A stretch of 64,000 bases of DNA, taken from positions 25,357,953 through 25,421,952 of the forward strand of contig OX155957.1 of NCBI GenBank assembly GCA_944548615.1, read 5' to 3'. The notes under the pieces are model-generated. The model saw only the letters and a program-made list of their open reading frames with translations. It did not search any database and was not told where the DNA came from. Position 1 is the first letter of the stretch. Each line of letters opens with the position of its first letter. The DNA comes from Micropterix aruncella (Eukaryota > Arthropoda > Insecta > Lepidoptera > Micropterigidae). Positions 13,080-24,740 of this stretch are shown piece after piece. The position numbers and the translations under genes were made by a program.

Positions 13080-14860
13080 GTGGTGGGTCCAAATAATTTA
13101 TTAAAAAAAAAAACACTTCATTTCTTAAAATTGCATAAAAATATGCACATCTAGAGACGGGCCAAATTATCGCCTAGCTAGATGTGTTATTCGCAGTAAA
13201 GGTCATGTAAGATGTGTTAAACCTCCCTATATAAATTATTAAATAATTTATATAATTATTATAAGATTACATGACCTAAGAATGAACTGTATACCTAATC
13301 CTATGTACATAAATAAATAAAATAAATTCTTTTTCTCCATATTATTTCTGTGACGTAATCAGCCATATAAATATGTGATAGATGGCACTAATATTTGGAT
13401 GTTATTATGGTTTTTACATATGTTATACAAGACAAATGACCTCACGATGGCTTGATTTGGATATAACTTACCATTAGATATAACTTAACAGGGGAGTGTT
13501 AAAACGTAATAAAATCTTCATTAATACCATTATAGAAATTCCAAAAGTTCATTTGGTAGCATTGCTATTCTAAAAAAAACCTTAATTTTAAGGAGTTGTT
13601 TCATTTTCCAATTTACAGAAGGAAATTTGCTACATTTAAAAATAAAAAGGGTTTTGATGAAAAGTGGAGTTAGCACATTTGCACACTAAGCCACCGCCCA
13701 GTATCTTGGTGGGATATATTTATTTATATTTCCTAATATGTCTGTGTATTACCATTTTTGATAATGTCCTAACCTTTATCTCACAAGACACAGAATCAAA
13801 GATTATCTATGGATGAAGTATCACTTTGATTCTTAAAAACTCTCATTTTGCGCCTGCTAAATAAGGGTTTTGGTATTTTTCTAGAAATTTCTTTTTCTTG
13901 GTGCCTCCGGCTCTGAGAGAAGTACTTGAAACAATAAGAAAATATATTTATTTAAATAAACTTGATGTATCACTTCTAGAAAATGGTCCTCAATTCTGGA
14001 TTTTATTACATTTTATAGTAATTAAACAAAACACACAAATTATAACACGCAGCAATAGCCCAGTTGTCGGATTTTTTTTATACACAATGGCCTATCTCTC
14101 TTTTACTTACTCACATCAATAAAACGGCGGTGTCACATTCTCCCATACAAACGAGGAGGTAGTAAGATTATCGCGACACTGTTCGATTGAATTAAGCCTG
14201 CGCTTTGCTTAACACCGGATGCTCAAACATAGATATGGAAATTCCTATCTATAACCCTGAATTGTAATTGATCTATCTCTGTTAGTTAATATTGAAATAT
14301 TACAAAACAGAGCTCTCCAACGACAGTCGATCTTGAGTGAAATCGATAAATATTTAAGTTTCACGTTTAATAGAGATCAGGTATGTCGATTTAGCGGGAT
14401 TTAGCTGAAGGCTATGTCGCCGTGACCAGTCTAATAACTTTTAAAGGTCCTCGTTGACTTTTGATATGCAGAATGGGCGTCTCCGATCCTACGTCAAAAG
14501 ATAGAAGTATTCGAGTGTCATTCTCATACAGTTGGTTCTTGTCATTTCCATCAACACGATACCAGAAATAAATCGGACCTACACCTTAATCAGCACCTGC
14601 TTAGAAAGCTGCACAACAGTTTCGTTCAGCAAAGCGTCTGTTTTATAAGGACCCTGCGCATATCAGAAGTCTTGGAGAGAGTCAATTCAAACAATTAATA
14701 GATCGTCAAAAACCTAATATATCAAATAATATATTTGGGTAATGCTGAATCTATATTCTGAGAGTATCATTCTGTAAAATAAAGGAATATATCCTGATAG
14801 TTGTCATCCCGATAGCCAAAGAGCGTAATGTTTATTTTTATCAACAAAGCCTATTTTGCT
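13080..14860. other. Unassigned AT-rich intron sequence
   Basis: 13140-13320 contains an imperfect palindrome (gtcatgtaagatgtgtta ... ttacatgacctaag around attattaaataatttat). The rest shows no open frame above 75 codons with a domain, and no repeat match in the window. Nothing supportable. Confidence 0.4.
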
Positions 14861-14874
14861 AGATTAACCATTAA

Positions 14875-15243
14875 TTTTAATTTCGACATATTCAGTAGGT
14901 ATACGATTATTTATCTTCATGAATATCATATTATTACCGTGATAATTATGGTTATATACATTGGGCCCGATTGCGTTTCTTCTGAACTAAAACTGAAATT
15001 ACTTAGTTCAAGCTAACGAGATAGAGCAATACGTTAGAGCGGAATATGAAACGAAGGATCGTCGATATTCCGCTTCAAAACTACCTGTCGAACTTATAGT
15101 CATCCGTATAAGGTTGAACACATTTCGTGCTGTCTTAAGATCAGACGCTTTATCTTTGGTGGCTAGTTTTAATGCGAAAAAGTGACAACCGTTCATTTCA
15201 CATTCCGCTCTAGCGTAATGCCCCGTCTCGTACACTTGAACTA
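14875..15243. repeat. Family E MITE-like element, copy 1, with shared flank
   Basis: 14962-15243 runs from tgggcccgattgcgtttctt to tctcgtacacttgaactaat and is partly palindromic: gcaatacgttagagcggaat recurs reversed. Copies lie at 19577-20526 (interrupted), 29588-29893 and 57906-58207. The 90 bp left of it (gtatacgattatttatcttc, catgaatatcatattattac) is also present, inverted, beside copy 29588-29893, so the flank travels with it. Confidence 0.75.
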
Positions 15244-15639
15244 ATTGTTTACTTTATTTAATCGGCAATTTTCATTATTATATAATTTTCTAATTATTAA
15301 TGATTCTCATACCGATTATAAATTTCTAATATAGTCACACCTATCACGATATGTAATTTTATATAATAATTACAGAGAATGTTAGACGCAATGACGCATC
15401 CAATTGTAGGAATGTCTGCCTACTGGAGTAGAATAAAATTGAATTGAATTGAATTGTATTGTTGCTACATTCGTTGTATTAGCGCTCTACAAAAAAAAGG
15501 GTGCGTCACCCCAGGACTTTCCCGGCAATTAACTAGAGACTTATTTCATCTGAATATTCATTTCAAAAGTAAAGCACTTGGCAAATAATCCTGTTAATAT
15601 GCGACGCAACGCAATAAAAAACTGAATTTCGAACGCGCG

Positions 15640-16020
15640 TCATATCATTCAAATTGAAAATCAAATTGAAAACGCGGGTCGTCGTGACTGTGAATGTATG
15701 ACCGTGAATGTATGGCGAACTTTTTTTGTCGCTGTTGAGATATTCCAATCAAAATTTCACAATGTGATTTCGGCCCATCAAGGTACCTACATATATACCG
15801 AATTTCAAGTCTCCAAGTCCAATAATTCAAGTTTAGCTAGACTAGCGCGCCCTCTGGTTGACCGATTTTAACCGCAATCTTTTCAACTCTTGCCATGACT
15901 AAATGATGCCTGTATGCCAAATTTCAGCACAATCGGATGAAGCGTTTGGGCGCTATCGTGGAGGATCACACACACACACACACACACACAGACAGACACA
16001 CAGACATACTTCAGTCTGGA
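15640..16020 (-). repeat. Family B repeat, copy with (CA)n core
   Basis: Reverse orientation: aatttcaagtctccaagtcc, ttttaaccgcaatcttttca and ggatgaagcgtttgggcgct match copies 1 and 28425-28800. The central variable stretch here is (AC)n at about 15967-15991 plus gacagacaca. Non-coding. Confidence 0.75.
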
Positions 16021-16108
16021 AAATGTTTGTCTGTTTGTTTGTTTATACTCTTTATTGTAAAAATGTCACAATGGGCGGGTTTATTGTCATATGACAATTT
16101 CTTACAAC

Positions 16109-17146
16109 CAATTCTGCCGTCGTAAATGAAAACACAGTAACTTGAAAAAAGACGTTTTGAGAAAAACGCGGTTAACCCCTCAGGCCCCGAATGGCCGATA
16201 TCGGCCACAACACGATTCAGCGTGACGGCCCCGTTTAAATTTTATTTTAATTTAATTTGTTTTATTTTATTATGTTTCATTATGTTAATATGTTTTATTT
16301 TAATTATGGGTACAGTGGTTTGGCAGTAATTAATGTTTTGGCGAGACAGTGTCATAATTCAATTTTTTTACTAATTTTTACAAAGTTTTTTTGGGACATC
16401 AATTTGTCAATCGGCTGAGGGGCCGAGGCCTGAAGAGTTAAAGCTCAGTTGTTAAATATTTGTTTTCATGAACAAAGTAATCAATATAGATTATTTCTTT
16501 TAATCTTTAATGTTAAAAAATGGTTAGAACTTCAATTCTGCATAAAAATATATATTAAATTATAATTGTTTAATTAATTAAATTAGATATTGTGTTTTAA
16601 ATTAGGAAAATAATTTGATAAATTTTATATTTTTAAGCTATAACACCGTAACTAAGTGGTTATTGTGTTATAGGTAAATTTTACCCATTACAGTGTTCTA
16701 ACCATGTAAAATAAATATATATTGTTTTAAATAAATAAAAAACTGCATGCATCTTAAACACAGTAATTGAGATACTGTCATTAATTCGTGTATTAATAAA
16801 TTAACTTTTAGCAAAATTTTACCTAAAACCACAGTATCTGAAGAAGACGTGTTGTAACCAAACAAAAATATTTCTTAAATGCTTATAAGTATTAAAAAAG
16901 ATCACAGTAAATAATAGGTTACGGTATTTTAACTTAAAAAAATATACATACTGTGTTTTTTTATTAAAAATATTCAGATTTTTAAAAAAATACTGTGTTT
17001 TTATCTAAGGTATCTCGGTAACTATCCATCGACAGACGAACCGAAAAATTTGCCTTATAGTACTCCAACTCGTGATTTTAAAGAGCCAAACTTGTATAAA
17101 CACAGTAAATGAAGTTACTGTGTTTTCATTTACGACGGCAGAATTG
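16109..17146. mobile_element. Non-autonomous DNA element with perfect 35-bp terminal inverted repeats
   Basis: 16109-16143 (caattctgccgtcgtaaatg...) is the exact reverse complement of 17112-17146. The interior is AT-rich, with repeated (a)cagta/tactgtg words (16790, 16838, 16910, 16950, 16990, 17103), and has no open frame. A TTAA MITE (16172-16441) is nested just inside the left end; without it the element is about 770 bp. A TIR this well preserved implies recent activity. I cannot assign the superfamily. Confidence 0.85.
16172..16441 (+). mobile_element. TTAA MITE family P1, copy 1 (piggyBac-like)
   Basis: TTAA at both ends, inner termini cccctcaggccccg and gaggggccgaggcctgaaga. The interior is non-coding and AT-rich (gggtacagtggtttggcagt). 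Same element at 36584-36842 (plus) and 41335-41604 (minus). TTAA duplication and C-rich termini are hallmarks of piggyBac-mobilised elements. Confidence 0.85.
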
Positions 17147-17159
17147 TCTTAGTCATCTC

Positions 17160-17300
17160 GGGAAGGAAGGGGGTAGGGGGGGGTGGGGGGGGGGGGGGGT
17201 GTTCAAAATGTATATATCCGTCTTCATCGCGAAGATTCTTTTTAGTGAGTCACAATACTTTACCTCCTCGTCGGTTGGTGGGTCAGTAAAGTAAAACCGT
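17160..17300 (-). repeat. G-run and family B head fragment
   Basis: 17166-17200 is nearly pure G with few T interruptions. It is followed by gtccttcttcatcgcgaa-like sequence and acctcctcgtcggttggtgg, the inverted head of family B. Composition only. Confidence 0.6.
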
Positions 17301-17859
17301 ACATGAAAATCTGACCCGGCTGGTTTCGTTTGTATTTTCCTATCTAATTCGATTATCCGTATGCTCCGTGAAACGCTTGGAGTTCCTCTGAGGTATTTGA
17401 ACTTAGAGTCAATACCCTCATGGAAGAGTCGATTACTGATTTCCCCGTGTCGTTCAGTGGCATTATCGAATTAGTCGGCGCCCAGGGCGCACACGAGCTT
17501 AGAAGGGCATGTACGTGTGGGCCACACTTTAAGAACCTCTGGGGGGAGACAGTCTCACGTCTGACGTTCGTGGTCGCCGGAGAGAGAGGCCCAGAGACTT
17601 TCACTGTCAAGTGTATCGTAGTACCTGCAAGTACCACGGTGCCCATGGAAGTACACGTGGGATGATCTAAGTTGGCTGCAATAACACATTGACAAATGTG
17701 CGTTTTGAACCTATACACTGCAGCCCTGCCTAACGCGTGCAAAGTGCAAATTCTTGCTCTTACCTGTATACTTACATAGGTGGTGAACGGTTTCGTGCAC
17801 CTTGGGCCACACGATCCATTTTGTTCTCGGCCACAGAGCTGGTGGACCGGTTTCTCCCG

Positions 17860-18425
17860 GCGAGATTGCATCCCGGCGCCACTGGACGGTTAGCGCACCG
17901 GTCGGCGTAGCCAGTCGGCTGTGCATTCTGACTAATTTCTGAAGGGGTCTGGAGACTATGGTAATATACTGTTTCCTAATCAGCGGGGGTGGATGTTGAC
18001 CTGTTGTCATGCCACTCTTGAAATGACCTTGGGCTACTCGATCCCATGTGGCACTACGGGCAAAGAACGCCCAGGTCCGCGAAAATTCAAACTGAATTAC
18101 CGCTGTAATACAACAGGTAGAGGTCGTGTAAGCGACTTCGGACCCGTAACCAGTCGGCAGGACGGAGGTATCCTGAAGGTTAAATCCAGACGGAGATATC
18201 CTACCAAAACTGGTAGTCAGGGGGCGAGGCTGCCAGCTGGGTGCAACCTTTCCCGGTGCCTCGCCGTAAGGCGTTGGCCTCTGACGGGCATGAGTGGCGG
18301 AGCTCGACGGTGGATTGTTTTGTCCTAAGTCTTCTGCGCTCATCTCGCGGGAGACAGAACGGACATTTCGTTAAAACTTCCTGAGGTGACGGGTTCGCCC
18401 GTGGTAGTTGACAACTCTAGTTGTA
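17860..18425 (+). repeat. Family I repeat, diverged copy
   Basis: gactggacggttagcgcacc-like start, then ctgtgcattctgactaa, cgtaaggcgttggcctctga, tggattgttttgtcctaagt and ggtgacgggttcgcccgtgg, ending tgacaactctagttg. Order and spacing match 43254-43903. Open frames on both strands (17711-18343 minus, 17993-18328 plus) follow the GC-rich composition and lack domains. 17350-17860 upstream is unassigned. Confidence 0.7.
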
Positions 18426-18649
18426 TACTTACATACTCAAAGAATTAGAAGTGTCTTGGCCGGCCCCTACATAGATAAACCATATCCAGCTGTTTTGATC
18501 AAGGCCCACGATTCAAGGTCTCTCTTTGAGTCTCACCCACTGCAGATCAAAAAAAAAAAATAGTTTCAAAAACTAAAAAAAACAAGCTTTTATAACGAAC
18601 GCCGAACGCAAGGACTTAAGACAGGATACAGTGAGTGTTAAGTGCACGA

Positions 18650-18915
18650 CGGATATTCGAAATTCGCGCGCTTCGACCCCCTCTCCCCCCCCCCCCCCTC
18701 CCCACCCCACCCGGCCCCTCACCACCGTTATAACCTACGCAGTGGCGGCAGCGGTATACGGCCTACCCGCGGAACAACGAATTGACAGCTTTTTCAGTCT
18801 ACCCTAGACAACGGCGGCTACAAGCGCGCCGAAACGTCGGGTGCTACAAACTTCACGCGGTAAATTCGTTTTCTATCCTATTTATAATGTCAAACAACCG
18901 CGATAGTCTTCAATT
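18650..18915 (+). repeat. Fold-back repeat family J, single-arm copy
   Basis: Runs from gatattcgaaattcgcgcgc through a C-run (18680-18712) and cggctacaagcgcgccgaaa to aatgtcaaacaaccgcgata. The same words appear in both orientations at 21128-21435 and 27184-27655. Confidence 0.75.
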
Positions 18916-18929
18916 TCATAAGCTTGCAC

Positions 18930-19576
18930 TGCAATAAAGAGCAAAAAAATATATAAACACTCTGTTATCACTGTTTACCCCTTCAGGGATTTGGTGTAAG
19001 CCTTGTTTGTAATTATATTGGGGTCCATATTGACCACTTTACGAATCACTGCTATACCCTACACGATTGATATTTTTACGAAAATAACTGCGGCAGTATC
19101 CGAGACTGCTTACATCTATTGTCTACATTCTACAATATCATTTCCCGTCGGCACGGTGGTTGAATTTACAATCGAAATCGACATTGGACAGTCCCCATTA
19201 GTGCGCACCTTTTTTTATATTATTTAATAATTATCACATCAAAGTGATCGGTAGAAACTGTAATTTATTACTGTCGATTGCTTTTATTTGAACTTGTTAA
19301 ATTGCCGCCTGATCGTTTAACGGTTCAAAGACTTGACGTTGAATCGTAACATTGTATAACATGATAAAGATCATTTGGTCTGGGTATATCGGACGACAAA
19401 TTGCGGATACCAGACGGTGGGAATCGTACAAGTCGTGCTGACAGGCCACTAAGTTTATGCACGAGACAATAGTAGTAAAATCAAACGAGGTCATTTAGCA
19501 ACGAGACACAATTTTCTGGAGTTTTAATCAGGCTTGTGCCGGATGTTTAATTTGTTAGACCAGCAGATGCGGATAT
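18930..19576. other. Unassigned intron sequence
   Basis: Short open frames on both strands (19003-19227 plus, 19297-19494 minus) have no recognisable motif or junctions. No repeat match within the window. Confidence 0.35.
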
Positions 19577-19629
19577 TGGGTTAAATTGCATTTCTTCGTG
19601 AACTATAAGTGGAAATTAGTTCAAACGAA

Positions 19630-19820
19630 GAGTGGAGTGCAGGGAAGAAGAAGCAGAGGCAGATCACCGGCCAGATGGAACGACCTCATCAAAGAACAAA
19701 AGGGTCAATACAATCTGCGACCCGCCATGCAGAAGACAGGTCGAAGTGGAGGAGCCTCGTAGGCAAACTGTTGTCTAGTGGCCACGATCCTCAGTAATGA
19801 GGGAACGACGGAGAAGAAGA
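19630..19820 (+). mobile_element. 5'-truncated RTE-like LINE insertion with 12-bp target duplication
   Basis: The insert encodes RSPARWNDLIKEQ and, after a frameshift, EDRSKWRSLVGKLLSSGHD, the typical last residues of RTE-clade polyproteins (RW.DD.........DR..WR.L), then a GAAGAAGA-type tail. agttcaaacgaa flanks it at 19618-19629 and 19821-19832, an exact 12-bp target-site duplication. It is an end-only copy, dead on arrival. Confidence 0.85.
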
Positions 19821-19865
19821 AGTTCAAACGAACGAGACAGAGCAATATGTTAGAGCGAAATATGA

Positions 19866-20292
19866 AATAATAGACAAAATTTTAACAAAGTACATACAGC
19901 AGCCATGTCATGGTGAAACAGGCTATCATAATTGAATGCGTAAACAAAATTTCGTGTCTGTGCTTTTGACCGTTAAGGAGTCCTCTCATCGTGAGCCAAC
20001 CCTGGATGTAGAATCAGGTCATGCTTGCCTTAAAAAAATGCACTGTCATCGGAACTTAACCAACATGTCAATTTTCAACTTCATATGATGATATTTGAGG
20101 AGTTTCCTCAATTCCTCATGGATCCCATTATCATAACAGGGCTTTGAGAATAATGGGACCAATCTGGAAGTATATCCTTTCAAATAAGAAAAGAATTTTC
20201 CGAATCGGTTCATAGTGACTGAGTTCTGAGGTAACAAACATTAAAAAAAATACAACCGAATTGATAACCTCCTCCTTTTTATGAAGTCGATT
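19866..20292 (-). repeat. Interspersed repeat family F, copy 2
   Basis: Inverted relative to copy 1: agccatgtcatggtgaaaca, ttcaacttcatatgatgata, cctcatggatcccattatca and caaccgaattgataacctcc all have reverse-complement counterparts at 323-852. It lies inside a family E element. Confidence 0.7.
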
Positions 20293-20807
20293 AATGAACG
20301 ATAGTCGATTTTCCCGCAATGAATCTACCTGTCGAAATTATAACCGTCCAAATAAGTTTGAACGCATTTCGGGTGTTTTAGATTCAGCTGCTTTTTCTTT
20401 GGTGGGTAGTTTTATTGCGGAAAAGTGAAAACCGTTCATCTCACAATCCGCTCTATCGTATTGCCCTGTCTCGTTCACACGAACTAATTTCCGATTTTAG
20501 TTCACTAAGAAACGTAATCGAGTCCATTACGCACCTATATCAATTATTCTCTTAACAAAAACTATTTAGCACCAAAGGACACCTCTCCAAAAAAAAAGGA
20601 TTTACCATTGGAAAGATATATTTATTACAACTTACCTCAAATATGAGCCGTTTCGGTGTTTTGAAGTTTGGAATATTCTCAAATATGACTAATTACACGA
20701 AAACCATAATGCCAATTATTTATTTTAAATATATTATTTGAATTGAAGATTCATAAAATATAGTATATTACGATATTCGGTCATTGGGCACACTATGTTG
20801 TATAGCT

Positions 20808-20960
20808 GACATTAGTACACCAGTAAACAGAGCGGAAACTTGGACATTGACTTTGGGGCTCGTCCACAAATTTAAAGTTGCTCAGAGAGCTATAGAAAGC
20901 TATGCTCGAAGAGTCCCTTCCACTTACGGGTCTTTTGGCGGGCGTGTAATCCTAATGGAT
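20808..20960 (+). mobile_element. RTE-like reverse transcriptase fragment
   Basis: The plus frame reads NRAETWTLTLGLVHKFKVAQ, then RAIESYARRV. This is the segment downstream of the RTE catalytic core (YG.ETWTLT......K..VAQRAMER). It is isolated, with no catalytic residues, and fades into unrelated sequence by about 20960. Confidence 0.75.
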
Positions 20961-21127
20961 CAGATAGCTGCTCATTACGCGCGCCATAAGACCTATAAGT
21001 GCAAGGGAGCGCGAAATATGCGCTACTCCGTTCCTACATTTTATAACTTCGCGTGCCAGGGGCGTTCGGACAGACTATAGGCCCGCTGGATGCACCTCAT
21101 GGTATCTCGCGGTAAGGCGTTTGACTG

Positions 21128-21435
21128 GTTTACCGCATGAAATTTGTAGCACCCGACGTTTCGGTGACGTTGCAGCCGCCGTTGTCCAGGGTAGACTGAA
21201 AAAGCTGCCAATCCGTTGTTTTGGGGGTAGGCCGCATACCGCTGCCGCAACTGCGTAGGTTATAACGGTGGCGGGGGGCCGGGCTCGGAGTGCAAGACGG
21301 ATTTTCGAAATTCGCGCGCTCCGAGCCCGCCCCCCCCCTCCAAAACTTCGGGTGCTACAAATTTCACGCGGTAAATTCGTTTCTATCCTATTTATAATGT
21401 CAAACAACCGCGATAGTCGTCGATTTTATATCTTA
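21128..21435. repeat. Fold-back repeat family J, two inverted arms
   Basis: Left arm: accgcatgaaatttgtagca, cccgacgtttcggtgacgtt. Right arm: cttcgggtgctacaaatttc, acgcggtaaattcgtttcta. They are reverse complements around a GC-rich middle (ggcggggggccgggctcgg). Short frames on both strands are composition artefacts. Confidence 0.75.
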
Positions 21436-21440
21436 CGGGT

Positions 21441-21496
21441 TGTTGGCGTAGCTTGACTGTAGCGTCAAGCTACGATACAGTCAAGCTACGCCAACA
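21441..21496. repeat. Perfect 21-bp inverted repeat, 14-nt loop
   Basis: tgttggcgtagcttgactgt+a (21441-21461) is exactly reverse-complementary to 21476-21496. It lies between the end of a family J element and a family I-like sequence (21497-21850), where the gcgtagcttga word recurs at 21610. Confidence 0.9.
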
Positions 21497-21880
21497 GCTC
21501 GTCCAACGCCTTACCGCGAGATACTAGGAAGTGCACCAAGCGGGCCTAGCTCTCAAGACCTGCCGTAGCTTGGAAGTGAACCCAGCGGGCCTTGCAATTC
21601 AAAACTTGGCGTAGCTTGATTGTTCATAAAGTCTTTACGTTTACTCAGTGAGAGGCAGAACGGCTTGATGTCGGTGCAACTCCTTGGGGTGGCGGGTTCG
21701 CCCTTAGTAATAACAGATGCGGATATCACGCACAAGACTACTTTTAAACGGTCGTTTATTTTGCGCCGATCTGGTGAAATGTTGCAGGTTTCGCCGTCAT
21801 AATTTTCTCGCTCAACAACTTTAATGCGTCGCTGCGGCAATTGCTAGTTTGCAACACCGCAGCAGGTTCAAGTGTAGCTG
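21497..21880. repeat. Family I-like diverged repeat
   Basis: ccttaccgcgagatactagg, aagtgcaccaagcgggccta and ggtggcgggttcgcccttag are diverged versions of family I words. No gene. Confidence 0.5.
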
Positions 21881-22613
21881 GTGGAGTAAACGGTCTGGGG
21901 ACTTGCCGGAAGAGTTGTTATGCAAACATTGATTGCCTCCGGTGAGCAAAGCAAATCGCTGACAACCGGACCCAAACCAACCCAACCAAGATCAAGACGA
22001 TCTGTTTCACTTTTTAACTGCGACACGACAACCGCCTTGCACCTCGGAAACTTGTGCCTTCTTATTGCATGCCTGTAGACAGTTTTATTTTATTTTATTT
22101 GGTACTCAGACGAAATATTGACAATACATACATTGTTGTGGGATTATACGGTTACATGACTACATCAACATCCTTATTTACACGGCTGCACAAAAAAGGA
22201 ATGTTCAGGATTCATCTATGTATCAGGACCCACATAAGAAGAGAGCGTACTAACGAATTATAAGCCATGATCCCTTTTTGGGATAAAAATAGCGATTCTT
22301 ATGATTAACTCCAGCATCTTATTAAATTTCTAGACTGCATTTGCACTGTGTATCTTGAAGTATCTTGAATCGAACGTAATTCCTATATTGCTAGAGACAT
22401 TGGGTAGAGTGTGACTATCTATGATGTAGTCTTATTTAACGTGACCCCTGTTCCGACAAAAAGACCGAGTGGCACTTAACTGTTGAGTGCTATTTTATTT
22501 ACTGAACACCCAGTAAATATAGTGCCTTTTGAAAGTACACCCATAAGCGAGAAAGAAGGAGCCTCTTTCTCCGTCTTACATGCAGGGGAAACCTTTTCTG
22601 TGATATTTGGTCC
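21880..22613. other. Unassigned intron sequence
   Basis: Includes a fragment (22175-22245) of the arm seen at 3240-3310. The remainder has no open frame with recognisable content. Confidence 0.4.
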
Positions 22614-22839
22614 TTAACCCGTCGGAAGTCAACAGTCCCTATAGGCAATTTGCGTCGTTTGACAGATCCGCGCGTAACCGTTTCGGCCGGCCCCCCATAA
22701 ATATTTAACATCAAGATTAGTTACTAGGTAACAAGAGGAAATTCATGAAAAAGCGATATTTTTAGTATTTATTTATAAAATCGACCAAAACTTTGCGGCG
22801 CAGTTTTTTGCGCGCGAAGGCTGGCTTTCGACCGGTTAA
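22614..22839 (-). mobile_element. TTAA MITE family P2, copy 1
   Basis: TTAA at both ends (22614, 22836). Termini cccgtcggaag... and ...ctggctttcgaccgg. Interior words gtttgacagatccgcgcg and ggcgcagttttttgcgcgc recur in reverse at 46825-47066 and, split, at 42331-43225. Non-coding. TTAA ends suggest piggyBac-type mobilisation. Confidence 0.8.
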
Positions 22840-24740
22840 AAGAAAAAGAAATTTAGTCGTAAAAAAAATTTCAGACTAAAACATTTATAAGGAGAATACA
22901 TATCTATTTAACCGATATATCGATCGCTATTATCTATGCAAATGTTTCATTTTAATTAGTTGGTTAATGCCTATGCTGTAAAACCTGTATGTTAGTAAAG
23001 CCTGCTGTAAAACCTGAACATGAATCAATAAATGTTTAAAGTGCGATTTCACTGCCTCTTGGGAGTTCCAAGCTGCACGTAACCATTAGGAACTTATAAT
23101 AGAAACCACATAATACGTGGACCATAGATCCGCAAACTCGGATACTTCGCTCATGGCGTGCGTCATTCCGAAATATACAACATTATGCATCTAATCATTC
23201 AAGGCAAAATATCCGAAAGAAGAGGTCCGAGTATCAGATCAGATCAGAGGGCAACAACAGATCTTGGCTCTGTAATCTACGGATCCAGTTTAAGAAATCT
23301 GCCACATGCTTGTTTTGAGCGGAGGCCAATAATGTTGTAATAGCCAATATACTCGTAATAGCTAACTTTGGGTAGCGGGCATTAATCGTTTTTAACACGC
23401 TTTTATTAGGTCTACCTGTATGTAACTAACTATGTAATGGAATCTAAGGTAACTAATTTAACCACCTTCTAAGGATCGTAGCGCCATGAAAATTGGCAGC
23501 TGTATGTAGTTCTGATGACAATACAATAATATGGTACTGTCGAACTGATCTGATGATGGAGTCGGAAGATATGATCTGGAACTTTCATGATGGAACATCG
23601 TATCATAGCTGTGTTTGGACTTGTTAGAAAAGTCTTGGAATGAACTTTGACCACGATTAGGTTTCAAGGTCTGATGATGAAGCCGGAAGATAGGCACTGG
23701 CATTCCATGATGGAATATCGTATCATAGCCGTGTGTATGTGAATATCGTATCATAGCCCAAAAGCGTGTTTTTAGTTGTTTTTTTAAACTATTAATTATT
23801 ACTCTGCCTTTTGTAAAGGAGAAGTTTTTTTGAGTTTGCTGCGATAACCGTGTGTTATGCATAGTTTTCTGAGAAGGTTTACTCGACGGGGCACGGAACC
23901 CACTCGACACGCGAGTAAATAATGCTCATTTCAGGCGCGCAGTTTCTCGTGTCAACTTTGTCAGCCTGTCCCTTGACCGGCCCGGCCCAGCAAGCACCTT
24001 TCACCAAATCCCTTTCACTTCTCACTGCACTCCAGGACTTGCCTCGTCTTATTTTATTCGCATCTCTTTGGATACCGCTGCGCGTCCATTGGTAAATAAA
24101 TAAGAGGATGGGCAATGCAAGCATGCATCCAACACATTGTCTGAATTACTGACTTATTTGGTAGTCAAACAAACCATCTGCACTCATCAGTTGTTGTACT
24201 TTTTCGGTCATGAATCGTGAAGTTGTCGTCCCTCAAAGAGCTGCATTATCACCATTAGTCCAAGTATATATTCCCAGGAAAAAAAGGGAAGTTTTTTTCA
24301 CAACGGTTTTTTACCTATTTTTGGTCGCAGAATCCGATTTTCAACTTTTGCCACCTCGACAGAGGTGAGCTAAATGTTTTATTTTATTTTAGTTTTTCGC
24401 GTATAGCTCACGAACGATGCATTTTTTGATAATGACAGTAATATACAAAATTGAAGTAGATAACATTTCCTACAATTTACTTATACCAACGTATTTACTG
24501 GACGGTCGGTCGAACTTGGTAAAACACCCTCAGAGAGCGTTAATCCGCTGCGGTTTCAGTTGGTGGAAGAGATGCTGTTTTACCATAGTCAGGTTATACC
24601 TATGCTGTCAACTAATATAGCTCTGGAACCGGGCGTTGACCCGTGCGAATGGCCGACCCCACAGATGGGTCGTAGTGGCCAGACATCAACATTAGCTCAT
24701 TAGCTCCCAGATGTTTGAACAATCGAGATAATCGCCTGAA
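22840..24740. other. Unassigned intron sequence with a decayed mariner end and a ~120-bp duplication
   Basis: 22875-22985 (cgctattatctatgcaaatg, ttttaattagttgg) resembles the mariner 3' end at 11960-12050. 23550-23760 holds two diverged units about 121 bp apart (ctgatgatggagtcggaaga / ctgatgatgaagccggaaga, then atcgtatcatagc). The 150-codon minus frame 23458-23910 simply runs across these units. Confidence 0.5.

Larger units (their letters stand above)
19577..20526. repeat. Family E element, copy 2, interrupted by two insertions
   Basis: The left half (19577-19629 and 19833-19865) and right half (20315-20526, gaatctacctgtcgaaatta to acgtaatcgagtcca) together match the 302-bp copy at 57906-58207. 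They are separated by an RTE insertion (19630-19820) and a family F insertion (about 19866-20292), a readable order of nested events. Confidence 0.7.

Noticed and set aside
17353..18343. 172- and 210-codon minus-strand frames
   Set aside because: They cover family I repeat DNA, have no recognisable domain and recur as similar broken frames in other copies (43400, 44459).
23458..23910. 150-codon minus frame with repeated His-His motifs
   Set aside because: The repeats arise from a ~121-bp DNA duplication; no domain or start/splice context.
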